Assembly: GCA_016931495.1 (NCBI GenBank)
Contig: JAFGER010000073.1
Coordinates: 1 to 61,735 of the forward strand
Origin: Chlorobiaceae bacterium
GTDB lineage: Bacteria; Bacteroidota; Chlorobiia; Chlorobiales; Chlorobiaceae
Direction of reading: 5' to 3'
DNA: 61,735 nt
Shown here: in pieces, positions 26,743 to 35,901 of the stretch
Layout of the letters: each line of letters opens with the position of its first letter
How positions within the stretch are numbered: position 1 is the stretch's first letter
Made by a program: the position numbers and the translations under genes
Notes under the pieces: generated by a model
What the model was told of the DNA's origin: nothing
Seen by the model: only the letters and a program-made list of their open reading frames with translations
The model's database searches: none

Positions 26743-26766
26743 AAAGTGGGGTATCCCCACTTTTTT
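26743..26766 (+). terminator. Terminator-like hairpin in the rimP leader
   Basis: AAAGTGGGG (26743-26751), loop TAT, CCCCACTTT (26755-26763) and a T-run to 26766 form a compact 9-bp hairpin with U tail, 25 bases before the rimP ATG. It lies downstream of the likely promoter, so it could act as an attenuator in the rimP-nusA-infB leader, a region where autogenous control is common. Confidence 0.75.
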
Positions 26767-26790
26767 GTTTTAGGTAATCTGGGCGAACGT

Positions 26791-27306
26791 ATGGATGAGA
26801 TGATACAGCGGGCGATCGACGAATCGATTGCCGAAGTGTCGGCGGCGACAGGCAGCGACATCTACCTTGTCGAGGCAGATGTGCGTGGCGGCGGCAGAAT
26901 CATCGGGCTGACCGTCGAGGCCGACAAGGGCGTGAGCATTGACCAGTGCGCCAGAGTGAGCCGTGCCGTCAGGGCGCGACTCGAAGCGTGCGAAGAGAAC
27001 ATCATGTTCGCCGGCGGCGATTTCGAGCTCATGGTCTCCTCGCCGGGCATCGGTGAGCCCATAAGGGTTGTGCGCCAGTATCTCAGGCATCTGGGCCGGA
27101 AAGTGAGCATCGTGTATGTTGACGCCGAAGGGGAGCGCAAGGAGCTTGAAGGCAAGCTTGTCGAGGCCTCCATCGCCGGCGAGGAACCGTCGATCACCAT
27201 CGAGCCGGTAGCGAAGGGAAAGAAAAAGACGAAAGCCGGACGGCGGGAACCGTTGACGTTGCGGCTTGCCGACGTCGTCAGGGCGACTGTTCAGACTGAA
27301 TGGTAA
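26791..27306 (+). CDS. rimP: Ribosome maturation factor RimP
   Basis: RimP helps mature the 30S subunit. The ATG at 26791 (MDEMIQRAIDESIAEV) gives 171 residues; the frame extends upstream through the hairpin but that part is not coding. Conserved parts are YLVEADVRGGGRIIGLTVEAD (about 28-48), the DQCARVSRAVRARLE helix (about 52-66), and the family mark FELMVSSPGIGEPI (about 77-90). The C-terminal SH3-like part ends in a basic KGKKKTKAGRREPL tract. It heads the rimP-nusA-infB-rbfA-truB-ribF-rpsO series. Confidence 0.94.
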   Translation: MDEMIQRAIDESIAEVSAATGSDIYLVEADVRGGGRIIGLTVEADKGVSIDQCARVSRAVRARLEACEENIMFAGGDFELMVSSPGIGEPIRVVRQYLRHLGRKVSIVYVDAEGERKELEGKLVEASIAGEEPSITIEPVAKGKKKTKAGRREPLTLRLADVVRATVQTEW

Positions 27307-27373
27307 TTGCAGGAACCGGCTCGGGCCGGTAACGAATCGCAGACTATTTATATAAAAATAAGATCACACAGCG

Positions 27374-28990
27374 ATGCCAAGAAAGCAGGTTAAGGGTGAA
27401 ACTCATGATCAGAAGGCGCAGATTGCAAGCGCTTTCGGAGAGATCGAGCAGTCGAAGGTTTTTCTGGACAAACGCTCCGAAAGCGCCGCCGTCAAGATGG
27501 ATATTGCCGATCTGCTCAAGGAGATCATCCAGAAGCAGCTCAGGAAGGATTACGATCCCGAAGTGGAGGCCAACATCTTCATCAATCCCGAGCGCGGTGA
27601 TTTCGAGGTGTACATTCTGAAGAAAATCGTCGAGGAGGTCGATCTTCCGACCATCGAGATCAGCCTTGAAGAGGTTCGCAAGATCGACGACTCGCTTGAG
27701 CTGGGTGATTATTTCGAGGAGGGCCCGATCAAACTCGACGACTATCTGACCCGCAAGTCCATCCAGATCATCAAGCAGTCGGTGCAGAAAAAGGTGCGCG
27801 ACCTTGAACGCATGGCTGTGTATGAGGACTGTCTGGAGAAGGTTGGCGAGGTGGTGGCCGGCGAGGTCTATCAGGTCCGCTCCAACGAGGTGATTTTCAC
27901 CTACAACACCTCCAAGGATCATCGAGTCGAGCTGGTGCTGCCCAAGGCGGAGATGATGAAAAAGGACAATCCCCGCCGCACGCCGCGCATGAAGCTGTAC
28001 GTCAAGCGCATCGAGCGCGAGAAGGTCAAGGTGCGTAACGAGGATGGCTCGGTCGAGGAGCGCGAGAAGCCGGACGGCGGCATGAAGGTGATCGTCTCGC
28101 GGGTCGATGACCGCTTCCTCTACAAGCTGTTTGAAAGCGAGGTTCCGGAGATTCTCGACGGCCTCATCGTCATCAAGAGCATTGCCCGCGTGCCGGGCGA
28201 GCGCGCCAAGGTGGCCGTCGAATCGACCAGCTCGCGCATCGATCCTGTCGGAGCGACGGTCGGCTATCGCGGCAAGCGCATCCAGAGCATCGTCAAGGAG
28301 CTGAACAACGAGAACATCGACGTGATCTACTACACCGACGAGCCGCCCGTTTTCATCGCCCGCGCGCTGCAGCCGGCCAAGATCGACCCGATGACCGTGC
28401 ACGCCGACATGAAGACCCGCAAGGCTCGCGTCATGCTCAAGCCCGACCAGATCAAGTACGCCATCGGCAAGAACGGCAACAACATCCATCTGGCCGAAAA
28501 GCTGACCGGTTATGAAATCGACGTCTATCGCGACGTGATCGACAAGTCGCTCGAAGACCCGAACGACATCGACATCATCGAGTTCCGCGAAGAGTTCGGC
28601 GACGATATGATCTACCAGCTGCTCGATGGCGGCCTCGACACGGCCAAGAAGATCCTGAAAGCCGGCGTCGACGAGATCGAAGAGGCGCTGCTCGGCACCC
28701 AGAAGAGCGAAGAGTTGTTTGTTTTCAGCAAGGACAAGGGCCGCAAGCCGTCGAAGCCTCGGGAACGCAGGATTACCGACGACGAGAAGCGGTACTGGAA
28801 GAAAATTGCCGAAACGATTTACCGCACGGTGCGCGAGCAGTTCAGCGAGGAGGATCTGGCATCGCTGCTCGACGACACCCGCGAACGCCTGATCATGGAC
28901 CAGAGCGCCATGGACGAGAACATCATGGGCGAGAACCCCATGGACGAGAGCACGGAGCCGGAAGAGCGCCGGGACGAAGAAACAAACTGA
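27374..28990 (+). CDS. nusA: Transcription elongation/termination factor NusA
   Basis: NusA binds RNA polymerase and nascent RNA to control pausing, termination and antitermination. The 538-residue protein has an N-terminal polymerase-binding domain (about 20-130), an S1 domain beginning GEVVAGEVYQVRSNEVIFTY (about 158-177), and two KH domains with GATVGYRGKRIQSIV (about 295-309) and KYAIGKNGNNIHLAEKL (about 360-376). The tail is highly acidic and Met/Asp/Glu-rich (about 500-538), in place of the acidic repeats of enterobacterial NusA. It follows rimP by about 70 bases and precedes infB. Confidence 0.96.
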   Translation: MPRKQVKGETHDQKAQIASAFGEIEQSKVFLDKRSESAAVKMDIADLLKEIIQKQLRKDYDPEVEANIFINPERGDFEVYILKKIVEEVDLPTIEISLEEVRKIDDSLELGDYFEEGPIKLDDYLTRKSIQIIKQSVQKKVRDLERMAVYEDCLEKVGEVVAGEVYQVRSNEVIFTYNTSKDHRVELVLPKAEMMKKDNPRRTPRMKLYVKRIEREKVKVRNEDGSVEEREKPDGGMKVIVSRVDDRFLYKLFESEVPEILDGLIVIKSIARVPGERAKVAVESTSSRIDPVGATVGYRGKRIQSIVKELNNENIDVIYYTDEPPVFIARALQPAKIDPMTVHADMKTRKARVMLKPDQIKYAIGKNGNNIHLAEKLTGYEIDVYRDVIDKSLEDPNDIDIIEFREEFGDDMIYQLLDGGLDTAKKILKAGVDEIEEALLGTQKSEELFVFSKDKGRKPSKPRERRITDDEKRYWKKIAETIYRTVREQFSEEDLASLLDDTRERLIMDQSAMDENIMGENPMDESTEPEERRDEETN

Positions 28991-29074
28991 GAATTACCAG
29001 GGATTTCAGTACAGGCGCCGGGGCGGCGGGTGTGACGGAATTTCGGCAAGAGGATAATCATCCAGGAGGAGTCA

Positions 29075-31897
29075 ATGGCCATCGAGGAAAAGCAGAGAAG
29101 GTACCGCATCAGTGATATAGCCAGGGAGTTGCAGGTCAGTCCCCAGGATGTCCTGCATTTTGTGAAGCAGGAAGGGGGCAAGGTGGCTTCCACCTCCTCA
29201 ATGGTGGAAGAGGAAATGCGCGACATGATTTTCGGCAATTTCAGCCAGGAGAAGAAGCAGGTCGATGAAACCAGAAAGATCAGGGCTGAAAAGAAAAAGC
29301 GCCTCACCAGGCTCGAAGAGCAGTCGCGGAAGGCTTATGAAAAGGAGCAGCAGCTCAAGGAGAGCCTGAGCAGCGCGCCTGCGGCCGCTCCTTTCGTGCC
29401 GGTGCCCGAGCCGAAAAAAGAGCCGTTCCTTGAGATTCCGCCCCGTCATGTTGCCGAGGTTGCGCCCCCCGAAACGCCCGGGCCGGAACCGGTCAGCGTG
29501 GAAATTCCGGCTCCGGAACCGCAAGCGGCAGCGCCCGCGCCGGTTGCCGCACCCGAGCCGCAACAGCCCGAGGCTGTAAAGGCTCCGGAACCGGCGGTGG
29601 AGATGCCGGCCGCTGCCGAGGCTGTCGAAGAGCCGGTAGCCGTACAGCCTGCCGAACCCACCCAGCTCCTGGTGCAGACCCTGCCCGAGTCGATGCAGAC
29701 CTATGAAGCTCCGCAGAAGATCGGCGGCCTGACCGTGCTTGGCACCATCGATGTCACGAGCGGTTCCGACCGCAAGAAAAAGTCGCGCAAGAAGAGCTTC
29801 AAGGAGAGCGCCGCCGAACTCAAAGGCGAGTTTGAAGGAGCTGCTGCGGCCGCTTCCACCGAGGAGAGCGAAGCCGCCAAGAAAAAGCCTGTCAAGGCTG
29901 CCGGAGAGGGTGAGACCACGACTGGCGGCGCTGAAGAGACCGCTGGCAGCAGCAAAAAGAAGGGCAAAAAGAAAAAGAAGGTCGCGGTTGACGACAAGGT
30001 CATCTCCAAGAATATCAAGAGCACCATCAGCGGCATGGAAGACAGCGGTTCGTCCGGCTCCCGCCAGAAGTTCCGCAAGCAGCGCCGCATGGAGCGCGAG
30101 CGCGAGTTCGAGGAGGCCGAGGCGATGCGCGAGGCCGAAAAGAGCCTTATCCGCGTGACCGAGTACGCCTCGCCGCACGAGCTTGCCGAACTGATGGGCC
30201 TGACTGCCAAGGACATTATCCAGAAGTGCTTCACGCTGGGCAAGTTCGTCACCATCAACCAGCGCCTCGACAAGGAGACCATCGAGCTGATCGCGCTCGA
30301 ATTCGGGTTCGATATCGAGTTTACCACCGAGGTTGAAGCGGCCGTCACCGAAGAGCAGGTTGACAATCCCGAGGACCTGAAGACCCGTCCGCCGGTGGTG
30401 ACCATCATGGGTCACGTCGATCACGGTAAAACCTCGCTGCTCGACTACATCCGCCGGAGCAACGTGGTTGCGGGCGAATCGGGCGGCATCACCCAGCACA
30501 TCGGCGCCTATGAGGTGTCGCTCGATGGCGGGCGCCATATCACCTTCCTCGACACGCCGGGTCACGAGGCCTTCACGGCGATGCGCGCCCGTGGCGCCCA
30601 GGTGACCGACATCGTCATTCTGGTCGTGGCCGCCGACGACAGCGTCATGCCGCAGACCATCGAGGCGATCAACCATGCCAAGGCGGCGGGCGTGCCGATC
30701 GTCGTGGCGCTCAACAAGATCGACAAGCCCGAGGCCAACGTTGACAAGATCAAGACGCAGCTCTCCGAAGCGGGCGTGCTGGTCGAAGACTGGGGCGGCG
30801 AGAACCAGTGCCAGGAGATTTCGGCCAAGAAGGGCATCGGCATTGGCGAGCTGATGGAGAAGGTGCTCACCGAGGCCGAAATCCGCGAGCTGAAAGGCAA
30901 CTATTCGAGGGAGATTCCCGCCAGCGGCATCATCGTCGAGTCCGAGCTTGACAAGGGCAAGGGCGTGGTTTCAACCGTGCTGGTGCAGCGCGGCTTCCTG
31001 AAGGTCGGCGATCCGTTCGTGGCCGGCAACTCGATGGGCAAGGTCAGGGCGCTCATGGACGAGCGCGGCAAGCGCATCCACGAGGCCGGTCCCTCCACGC
31101 CGGTGCGCGTGCTCGGTTTCGAGGACATGCCGCAGTCCGGCGACGTGCTCACCGTGATGGCCTCCGACCGCGATGCCCGCGACCTGGCCCAGAAGCGCCA
31201 GATCATCAAGCGCGAGCACGAGTTCCGCCGCAGCACCCGCGTCAAGCTCGACAGCATCGCCCGCCAGATCAAGGAGGGTCTCAAAAAGGAACTAAGCGTC
31301 ATCATCAAGGCCGATACCGACGGCTCGATTCAGGCGCTTGCCGACGGCCTCATGAAGATTCACAACGAAGAGGTCAAGGTGCAGCTCATTCACCAGGGCG
31401 TCGGCCAGATCACCGAAACCGACGTGCTGCTCGCTGCCGCTTCCGACGCGATCATCATCGGCTTCAGGGTACGCCCGAACGTCAACGCCAAGCGGCTTGC
31501 CGAGAAAGAAGACCTCGACGTGCGCTTCTACAGCGTCATCTACCACGTGCTCGAAGATGTGGAGAAAGCGCTTGAAGGCATGTTGTCGCCCGAGCTGCAC
31601 GAGGAGAGCCTTGGCTCGATCGAGATCCGCCAGGTCTTCCGCGTGCCCAAGGTGGGCAATGTCGGCGGCGCGTACGTGCTCGACGGCAAGGTTCCGCGCG
31701 ACGCCAAAGTGCGCCTGTTGCGCGACGGCGTGCAGATTTACGACGGCCAGCTCGACTCGCTCAAGCGCTTCAAGGATGACGTCAAGGAGGTCGATTCCGG
31801 CTACGAGTGCGGCGTCAGCCTGAAGGGGTACGACGATATCAAGGTCGGCGACGTGATCGAGGCCTACAAGATCGTCGAAAAGAAACGCAAACTCTGA
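29075..31897 (+). CDS. infB: Translation initiation factor IF-2
   Basis: IF-2 is the GTPase that brings initiator tRNA to the 30S subunit. A good AGGAGG lies upstream of the ATG. The 940-residue protein has an IF2_N helix (about 8-25), then a long Pro/Ala/Glu-rich low-complexity linker (about 110-215), a Lys-rich region (about 235-330), and a second IF2_N (about 365-420). The G domain (about 440-610) shows GHVDHGKT, DTPGH, NKID and SAK. The C-terminal half (beta-barrel, domain 3, fMet-tRNA domain) ends GYDDIKVGDVIEAYKIVEKKRKL. The linker is unusually long. Confidence 0.97.
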   Translation: MAIEEKQRRYRISDIARELQVSPQDVLHFVKQEGGKVASTSSMVEEEMRDMIFGNFSQEKKQVDETRKIRAEKKKRLTRLEEQSRKAYEKEQQLKESLSSAPAAAPFVPVPEPKKEPFLEIPPRHVAEVAPPETPGPEPVSVEIPAPEPQAAAPAPVAAPEPQQPEAVKAPEPAVEMPAAAEAVEEPVAVQPAEPTQLLVQTLPESMQTYEAPQKIGGLTVLGTIDVTSGSDRKKKSRKKSFKESAAELKGEFEGAAAAASTEESEAAKKKPVKAAGEGETTTGGAEETAGSSKKKGKKKKKVAVDDKVISKNIKSTISGMEDSGSSGSRQKFRKQRRMEREREFEEAEAMREAEKSLIRVTEYASPHELAELMGLTAKDIIQKCFTLGKFVTINQRLDKETIELIALEFGFDIEFTTEVEAAVTEEQVDNPEDLKTRPPVVTIMGHVDHGKTSLLDYIRRSNVVAGESGGITQHIGAYEVSLDGGRHITFLDTPGHEAFTAMRARGAQVTDIVILVVAADDSVMPQTIEAINHAKAAGVPIVVALNKIDKPEANVDKIKTQLSEAGVLVEDWGGENQCQEISAKKGIGIGELMEKVLTEAEIRELKGNYSREIPASGIIVESELDKGKGVVSTVLVQRGFLKVGDPFVAGNSMGKVRALMDERGKRIHEAGPSTPVRVLGFEDMPQSGDVLTVMASDRDARDLAQKRQIIKREHEFRRSTRVKLDSIARQIKEGLKKELSVIIKADTDGSIQALADGLMKIHNEEVKVQLIHQGVGQITETDVLLAAASDAIIIGFRVRPNVNAKRLAEKEDLDVRFYSVIYHVLEDVEKALEGMLSPELHEESLGSIEIRQVFRVPKVGNVGGAYVLDGKVPRDAKVRLLRDGVQIYDGQLDSLKRFKDDVKEVDSGYECGVSLKGYDDIKVGDVIEAYKIVEKKRKL

Positions 31898-31918
31898 GCA
31901 GCGCAAAGGAGGCCACTG

Positions 31919-32278
31919 ATGTCGATACGAACCGAAAAAGTCGCGTCGCTTCTCCAGCGGGAGCTGAGCTCGATTTTCGAGAAGGAGCTGCCCCGCAGCG
32001 GCCCGCTGGCGACCGTGACGGAGGTGAAGATCACCGCCGACCTGGGCATCGCCAGGGTCTATGTTTCCATCATCGGCTCCGAAGCCGAGCGAACGGAGCT
32101 GATGGAGTATCTGCACGCCGAGACCAAAGCGCTGCGCAAGATTCTCTCGTCGAAAATCCGGAACCAGTTCCGCCGGATTCCGGAGCTGGAGTTTTACGAA
32201 GACCGTCTGTTCGAGCAGGCCAACCGGATCGAGGAGCTGCTCAAATCGGTCAGGCGCGGCCCGGAAGAAGAGCAGTAA
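31919..32278 (+). CDS. rbfA: Ribosome-binding factor A
   Basis: RbfA is a cold-shock protein that assists 16S 5' end processing on the 30S subunit. The 119-residue sequence shows the KH-like fold: REL-x-x-IF (about 14-20), ITADLGIARVYVSIIG (about 38-53), and a helix plus the family end RRIPELEFYEDRLFEQANRIEELL (about 80-103). The length is normal. The start codon is 21 bases after the infB stop and follows AAGGAGG, so the operon is continuous. Confidence 0.96.
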   Translation: MSIRTEKVASLLQRELSSIFEKELPRSGPLATVTEVKITADLGIARVYVSIIGSEAERTELMEYLHAETKALRKILSSKIRNQFRRIPELEFYEDRLFEQANRIEELLKSVRRGPEEEQ

Positions 32279-32310
32279 CGGCCGTTATTTTTTCCCGGAG
32301 TACGCTTGCC

Positions 32311-33033
32311 ATGACGCCTCGGCCCGCCATGCCCGTTCTGAGTGAAGAGGGCGATTATCTGCTGGTTGACAAACCGCTTGACTGGACCTCGTTCGACGTT
32401 GTGGCCAAAATTCGCGGCGCTTACAAGCGCAACGGCGCCAAGCGCAAGGTAGGCCACTGCGGCACGCTTGATCCGAAAGCTACGGGCCTCCTGATTCTCG
32501 CCACCGGACGCAAGACCAAGACCATCTCGTCGCTCGAACTGCTCGACAAGGCCTACGAAGGCACGATCCGGCTCGGCGCAAAAACGGCGAGCCACGACAC
32601 TGAGTCCGGGGAGTACGACCTTCGCGACGTCTCGCATATCGAAGAGACTGCCATCCGCGCAGCCGCCGCTTCGATGGTCGGCGAGCGGATGCAGCAGCCT
32701 CCGATGCACTCGGCGGTCTGGCACAACGGCAAACGCCTCTACGAGCTTGCTCGCCAGGGTCACGAGGTGCGGGAGCGCAAGGCGCGCCCCATCGAGATTC
32801 ACCGGTTCGAGATTACCGGCATCGAACTGCCGGATGTCCGTTTTTTTCTCCACGTCTCCAAAGGAGCTTACATCCGGGTAATCGCGCACGAACTGGGCGA
32901 GTTGCTCGGGGTTGGCGGGTATCTCAAATCATTGAAACGGGTTGCGATCGGCCCGTACAACCTTTCGGAAGCGATGAGCGTCGAACAGATCGTTGACGAA
33001 ATAGCTCGCGCCGCTTCGGCCATCGAAGAGTAA
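32311..33033 (+). CDS. truB: tRNA pseudouridine-55 synthase
   Basis: TruB converts U55 in the T arm of tRNAs to pseudouridine. The frame is open far upstream, to 31807 through rbfA, but only from 32311 (MTPRPAMPVLSEEGDY) does it resemble the family, giving 240 residues. The catalytic Asp is in GHCGTLDPKATGLL (about 50-63), and KRKVGH precedes it. YEGTIRLGAKTASHDTESGEY follows, and AYIRVIAHELGELLG (about 186-200) is the family C-terminal mark. It is a short TruB without a PUA domain. ribF starts 4 bases after the stop. Confidence 0.95.
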   Translation: MTPRPAMPVLSEEGDYLLVDKPLDWTSFDVVAKIRGAYKRNGAKRKVGHCGTLDPKATGLLILATGRKTKTISSLELLDKAYEGTIRLGAKTASHDTESGEYDLRDVSHIEETAIRAAAASMVGERMQQPPMHSAVWHNGKRLYELARQGHEVRERKARPIEIHRFEITGIELPDVRFFLHVSKGAYIRVIAHELGELLGVGGYLKSLKRVAIGPYNLSEAMSVEQIVDEIARAASAIEE

Positions 33034-33037
33034 CACC

Positions 33038-34003
33038 ATGCGCGTCGTTGTTTTACAGGGCGATACGGTGCTTGACGCCGGAACCGGCCAGGCGGTCAGC
33101 CTTGAGCGTGTGCCCTCGGCGGTGACCATCGGTTCGTTCGACGGACTCCATGTCGGCCATCGCAGGATCATCGACGCGATGATCGGGCGGGCTCGCCGTG
33201 AAGGGCTGAGAAGCGTCGTGGTGACCTTCGAGCCCCATCCCCGGCTCGTGCTCGAAAGCGGCAAGGAGTGCCCGGTGCAGCTCCTGACCACCATCGACGA
33301 AAAGATCGCGCACTTCAGCTCCATGCAGCCCGACCTGCTGTTCATCATCCGCTTCGACCGGGAATTTTCCCGGAAAAGCTCGGCGGAGTTCATCCGCCAG
33401 GTGCTTGTCGAGCGGCTCGATGCGCGCCAGGTGATTGTTGGCTACGACCACGGCTTCGGCAGCGACCGGAGCGGCAGCCGCCAGACGCTGAACCAGCTCG
33501 GCGAGGAGTACTGTTTTGGCGTCGAGGTGGTGGGCGAAGTGATTATCGATGGTACTCCGGTATCGAGCACCCGCATCAGGAAGCTGCTTGCAGAGGGGCT
33601 GATTCGTGAGGCCAGCGACTGCCTCGGCGCTCCCTACGTCATCAGCGGCAAGGTGGTCGAGGGCAACAGGCTTGGCCGGCAGCTTGGCTTTCCGACAGCC
33701 AATCTCGATCTGGCCGACCGCTGCAAGCTGCTTCCGGCGCACGGCGTCTATGCGGCTGCGGTTACCATCGATGGAAGGGACCATGCGGTCATGATGAACA
33801 TCGGACGCCGCCCGACCGTCGCGGAGCACGGGCCGGTGACCGTCGAGGCGCACATCATCGGCTTCAACGGCGAGCTGTACGGCAGGATGCTGGTGTTGCG
33901 GCTTCTGGATTTCATCAGGGCCGAGCAGCGTTTTGGCTCCCTCGATGAGCTCAGGGCGCAATTGCTGCTTGATCAAAAAAAGGCGGCATCATATCAGAAA
34001 TAA
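33038..34003 (+). CDS. ribF: Bifunctional riboflavin kinase / FMN adenylyltransferase
   Basis: RibF makes FMN and FAD from riboflavin. The 321-residue protein has the adenylyltransferase domain first (GSFDGLHVGHRRIIDAMI, about 33-50, holding the H-x-G-H motif; VVTFEPHP; GYDHGFGSDRSG; VSSTRIRKLL). The riboflavin kinase domain follows (GKVVEGNRLGRQLGFPTANLDL, about 205-226; AVMMNIGRRPT). The order and length are normal. It starts 4 bases after truB and is followed by rpsO. Confidence 0.96.
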   Translation: MRVVVLQGDTVLDAGTGQAVSLERVPSAVTIGSFDGLHVGHRRIIDAMIGRARREGLRSVVVTFEPHPRLVLESGKECPVQLLTTIDEKIAHFSSMQPDLLFIIRFDREFSRKSSAEFIRQVLVERLDARQVIVGYDHGFGSDRSGSRQTLNQLGEEYCFGVEVVGEVIIDGTPVSSTRIRKLLAEGLIREASDCLGAPYVISGKVVEGNRLGRQLGFPTANLDLADRCKLLPAHGVYAAAVTIDGRDHAVMMNIGRRPTVAEHGPVTVEAHIIGFNGELYGRMLVLRLLDFIRAEQRFGSLDELRAQLLLDQKKAASYQK

Positions 34004-34057
34004 TGTTATATTCAAGGCCGTATTTTTGTATCTCATTCACTACTATTTCTTACCATC

Positions 34058-34327
34058 ATGGGTCTGACAAAAGAACACAAAACCGAGATCATTACGAAGT
34101 TTGGTGATTCTGCGACGGATACCGGAAAAGCGGAAGTGCAGGTTGCCCTGTTCAGCCGCAGGATCGCCGATCTGACCGGTCACCTTCAGCAGCATCCCAA
34201 AGACAAGCACTCACGCCGCGGCCTCCTGATGCTGGTCGGCAAGCGCAAGCGCGTCCTGAACTACCTCAAGCAGGTTGACATCGAGCGCTACCGCAAAGTG
34301 CTGGCCGATCTCGATCTGCGTAAATAA
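34058..34327 (+). CDS. rpsO: 30S ribosomal protein S15
   Basis: This 89-residue S15 binds the central domain of 16S rRNA. It shows FGDSATDTGKAEVQVALF, the LTGHLQQHPKDKHSRRGLL segment that contacts rRNA, and VGKRKRVLNYLK. There is no clear Shine-Dalgarno before the ATG (CTTACCATCATG), which is common in this bacterial group. A strong hairpin follows the stop codon. Confidence 0.97.
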   Translation: MGLTKEHKTEIITKFGDSATDTGKAEVQVALFSRRIADLTGHLQQHPKDKHSRRGLLMLVGKRKRVLNYLKQVDIERYRKVLADLDLRK

Positions 34328-34353
34328 AACGGGGCGGAACCCCGATGCCCCAA

Positions 34354-34383
34354 GCCTGCGGAACGTGGTTCCGCAGGCATTTT
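34354..34383 (+). terminator. Terminator after rpsO
   Basis: GCCTGCGGAAC (34354-34364), loop GTG, GTTCCGCAGGC (34368-34378) form a perfect 11-bp stem followed by ATTTTC. It ends the rimP-to-rpsO transcript or marks an attenuation point before the yicC-like gene. Confidence 0.8.
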
Positions 34384-34405
34384 CAAGAATTAACAGTATG
34401 AGTCT

Positions 34406-35296
34406 ATGTTGGAAAGCATGACCGGCTATGGCAGCGCCGAGCGTACGGAAGAGGGCATGAAAGTGCTTGTCGAACTTCGCTCGGTTAACAATCGTTTTGC
34501 CGAAATCGGTGTCAAGCTTCCAAGACAGTTACTCTCCTGGGAGCTGGAGGTCAGGGAGCTGATCCGAAGCAATTTCCAGCGCGGCAAAATATCGGCCTTC
34601 GTCCAGCTCCAACTTGAAGAACAGGACGAGCAGCTGCCGGTAACCGTCAACCCGTCCAAGGTCAGGGGTTACAGGAATCTGCTTGAGATCGTCAGGCGGG
34701 AAGCCGGTATCGAGGCTCCGGTGACCATCGATCAGATTCTGCGCTTCTCTGAAATTTTCGAGTCCGACACTTCGATTCTCGAACGACCCGACGAAATCTG
34801 GCCCATCGCCAAATCGGCCATCATCGAGGCGATTGAAAATCTCAAGGAGATGCGCCGCAGAGAGGGCGAGGAGCTTGCCGGTGATTTCCACGCAAGAATC
34901 GCCGAAATCGAGCGCACGCTCATCGAGATCAGGGCGATTGCCGCCGACAACCTGGAAACGATCCGCAAGCGTCTGTCGTCCAAAATCAGCGCCATTGCCG
35001 GGCGTGATATCGAATACAGCAGGGACCGGCTCGAAATGGAGATTGTCATGGCTGCCGAAAAGCTTGACATCACCGAGGAGTGCATCCGGTTCAACAGCCA
35101 CAACAAGTTCTTCATCGAGGAGCTGAAAAACTCGTCGAGCGGTTCGGGCCGAAAGCTTAACTTCCTGTTGCAGGAGCAGCTTCGCGAGGCCAATACCATC
35201 GCTTCGAAATCCCAGAACGCCGACATCTCGCAGAAGGTGGTGCACATCAAGGAGGAGCTTGAGAAGGTGCGCGAGCAGCTGCAGAACATCGAGTGA
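34406..35296 (+). CDS. YicC-family endoribonuclease-like protein
   Basis: This 296-residue protein is a YicC homolog, a family now known to include RNA-cleaving enzymes. The N-terminal domain starts MLESMTGYGSAERTEEGMKV, the family signature, with ELRSVNNRFAEIGVKLPR. The C-terminal domain has DRLEMEIVMAAEKLDITEECIRFNSHNKFF (about 208-237) and a Ser/Gly-rich GSGRKLNFLLQEQLREANTIASKS followed by a final coiled-coil helix. Its position just before gmk is conserved in many bacteria. The gmk start lies at its end. Confidence 0.92.
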   Translation: MLESMTGYGSAERTEEGMKVLVELRSVNNRFAEIGVKLPRQLLSWELEVRELIRSNFQRGKISAFVQLQLEEQDEQLPVTVNPSKVRGYRNLLEIVRREAGIEAPVTIDQILRFSEIFESDTSILERPDEIWPIAKSAIIEAIENLKEMRRREGEELAGDFHARIAEIERTLIEIRAIAADNLETIRKRLSSKISAIAGRDIEYSRDRLEMEIVMAAEKLDITEECIRFNSHNKFFIEELKNSSSGSGRKLNFLLQEQLREANTIASKSQNADISQKVVHIKEELEKVREQLQNIE

Positions 35297-35301
35297 CGCC
35301 A

Positions 35302-35889
35302 ATGAGTGACCGGAACGATTCCAGAGAGGGCAGGCTGATCGTTTTTTCAGCGCCGTCGGGCACCGGCAAGTCCACCGTGGCCAGGCTGGTGATGGAGCGT
35401 CTCGGCTGCCTGGAGTTTTCGGTTTCAGCCACAACCCGCGCCATGAGGGCCGGTGAGCAGGACGGCGTCGATTACCACTTCCTGAGCCGTGAGCGTTTCG
35501 AGGAGCTCGTTGCGCAGGGCGGCTTTATCGAGCACGAGTTCTTTTTTGGCAACTACTACGGCACCCTGCTCGACAAGACGCGCGAGGCGGTTGCGGCGGG
35601 CCGGAACTTGCTGCTCGATCTCGATGTGAAGGGGGCGCTGAACCTCAAGAAACTGTTCGGAGAGGGCGCGCTGCTTGTTTTCCTCAAACCTCCGAGCATG
35701 GAGGTGCTTGCACAGCGGTTGCAGTCACGCAAGAGTGAGGCGCAGGAGGCGCTGGCCATGCGTCTGGAGCGGGCGGAGATGGAACTTGCCTGTGCAGATC
35801 AGTTCGATTTTGTCGTGGTCAACGACGATCTCGAGCACACGGTCGATCTTGTCGCTTCCAGGATCGCCCGGTTTCTTCCACAATCATAA
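35302..35889 (+). CDS. gmk: Guanylate kinase
   Basis: Gmk phosphorylates GMP to GDP. From the ATG at 35302 (MSDRNDSREGRLIVFSAPSG) it has 195 residues; a GTG at 35293 overlapping the yicC stop is an alternative. The P-loop is SAPSGTGKSTVARL, the GMP-binding part is SVSATTRAMRAGEQDGVDYHFL, and EHEFFFGNYYGT and DLDVKGALNLKK follow. All are in the normal order and the length is typical. Confidence 0.95.
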   Translation: MSDRNDSREGRLIVFSAPSGTGKSTVARLVMERLGCLEFSVSATTRAMRAGEQDGVDYHFLSRERFEELVAQGGFIEHEFFFGNYYGTLLDKTREAVAAGRNLLLDLDVKGALNLKKLFGEGALLVFLKPPSMEVLAQRLQSRKSEAQEALAMRLERAEMELACADQFDFVVVNDDLEHTVDLVASRIARFLPQS

Positions 35890-35901
35890 CGCTCTATTGC
35901 A

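Noticed and set aside
27344-28489. 381-codon minus-strand frame
   Set aside because: It is antisense to nusA, whose S1 and KH domains are unmistakable.
29198-30676. 492-codon minus-strand frame
   Set aside because: It is an antisense shadow of infB with Leu/Gly/Arg-rich low complexity.
31807-32310. N-terminal extension of the truB frame
   Set aside because: The part before 32311 overlaps infB and rbfA in another frame and shows no TruB resemblance.
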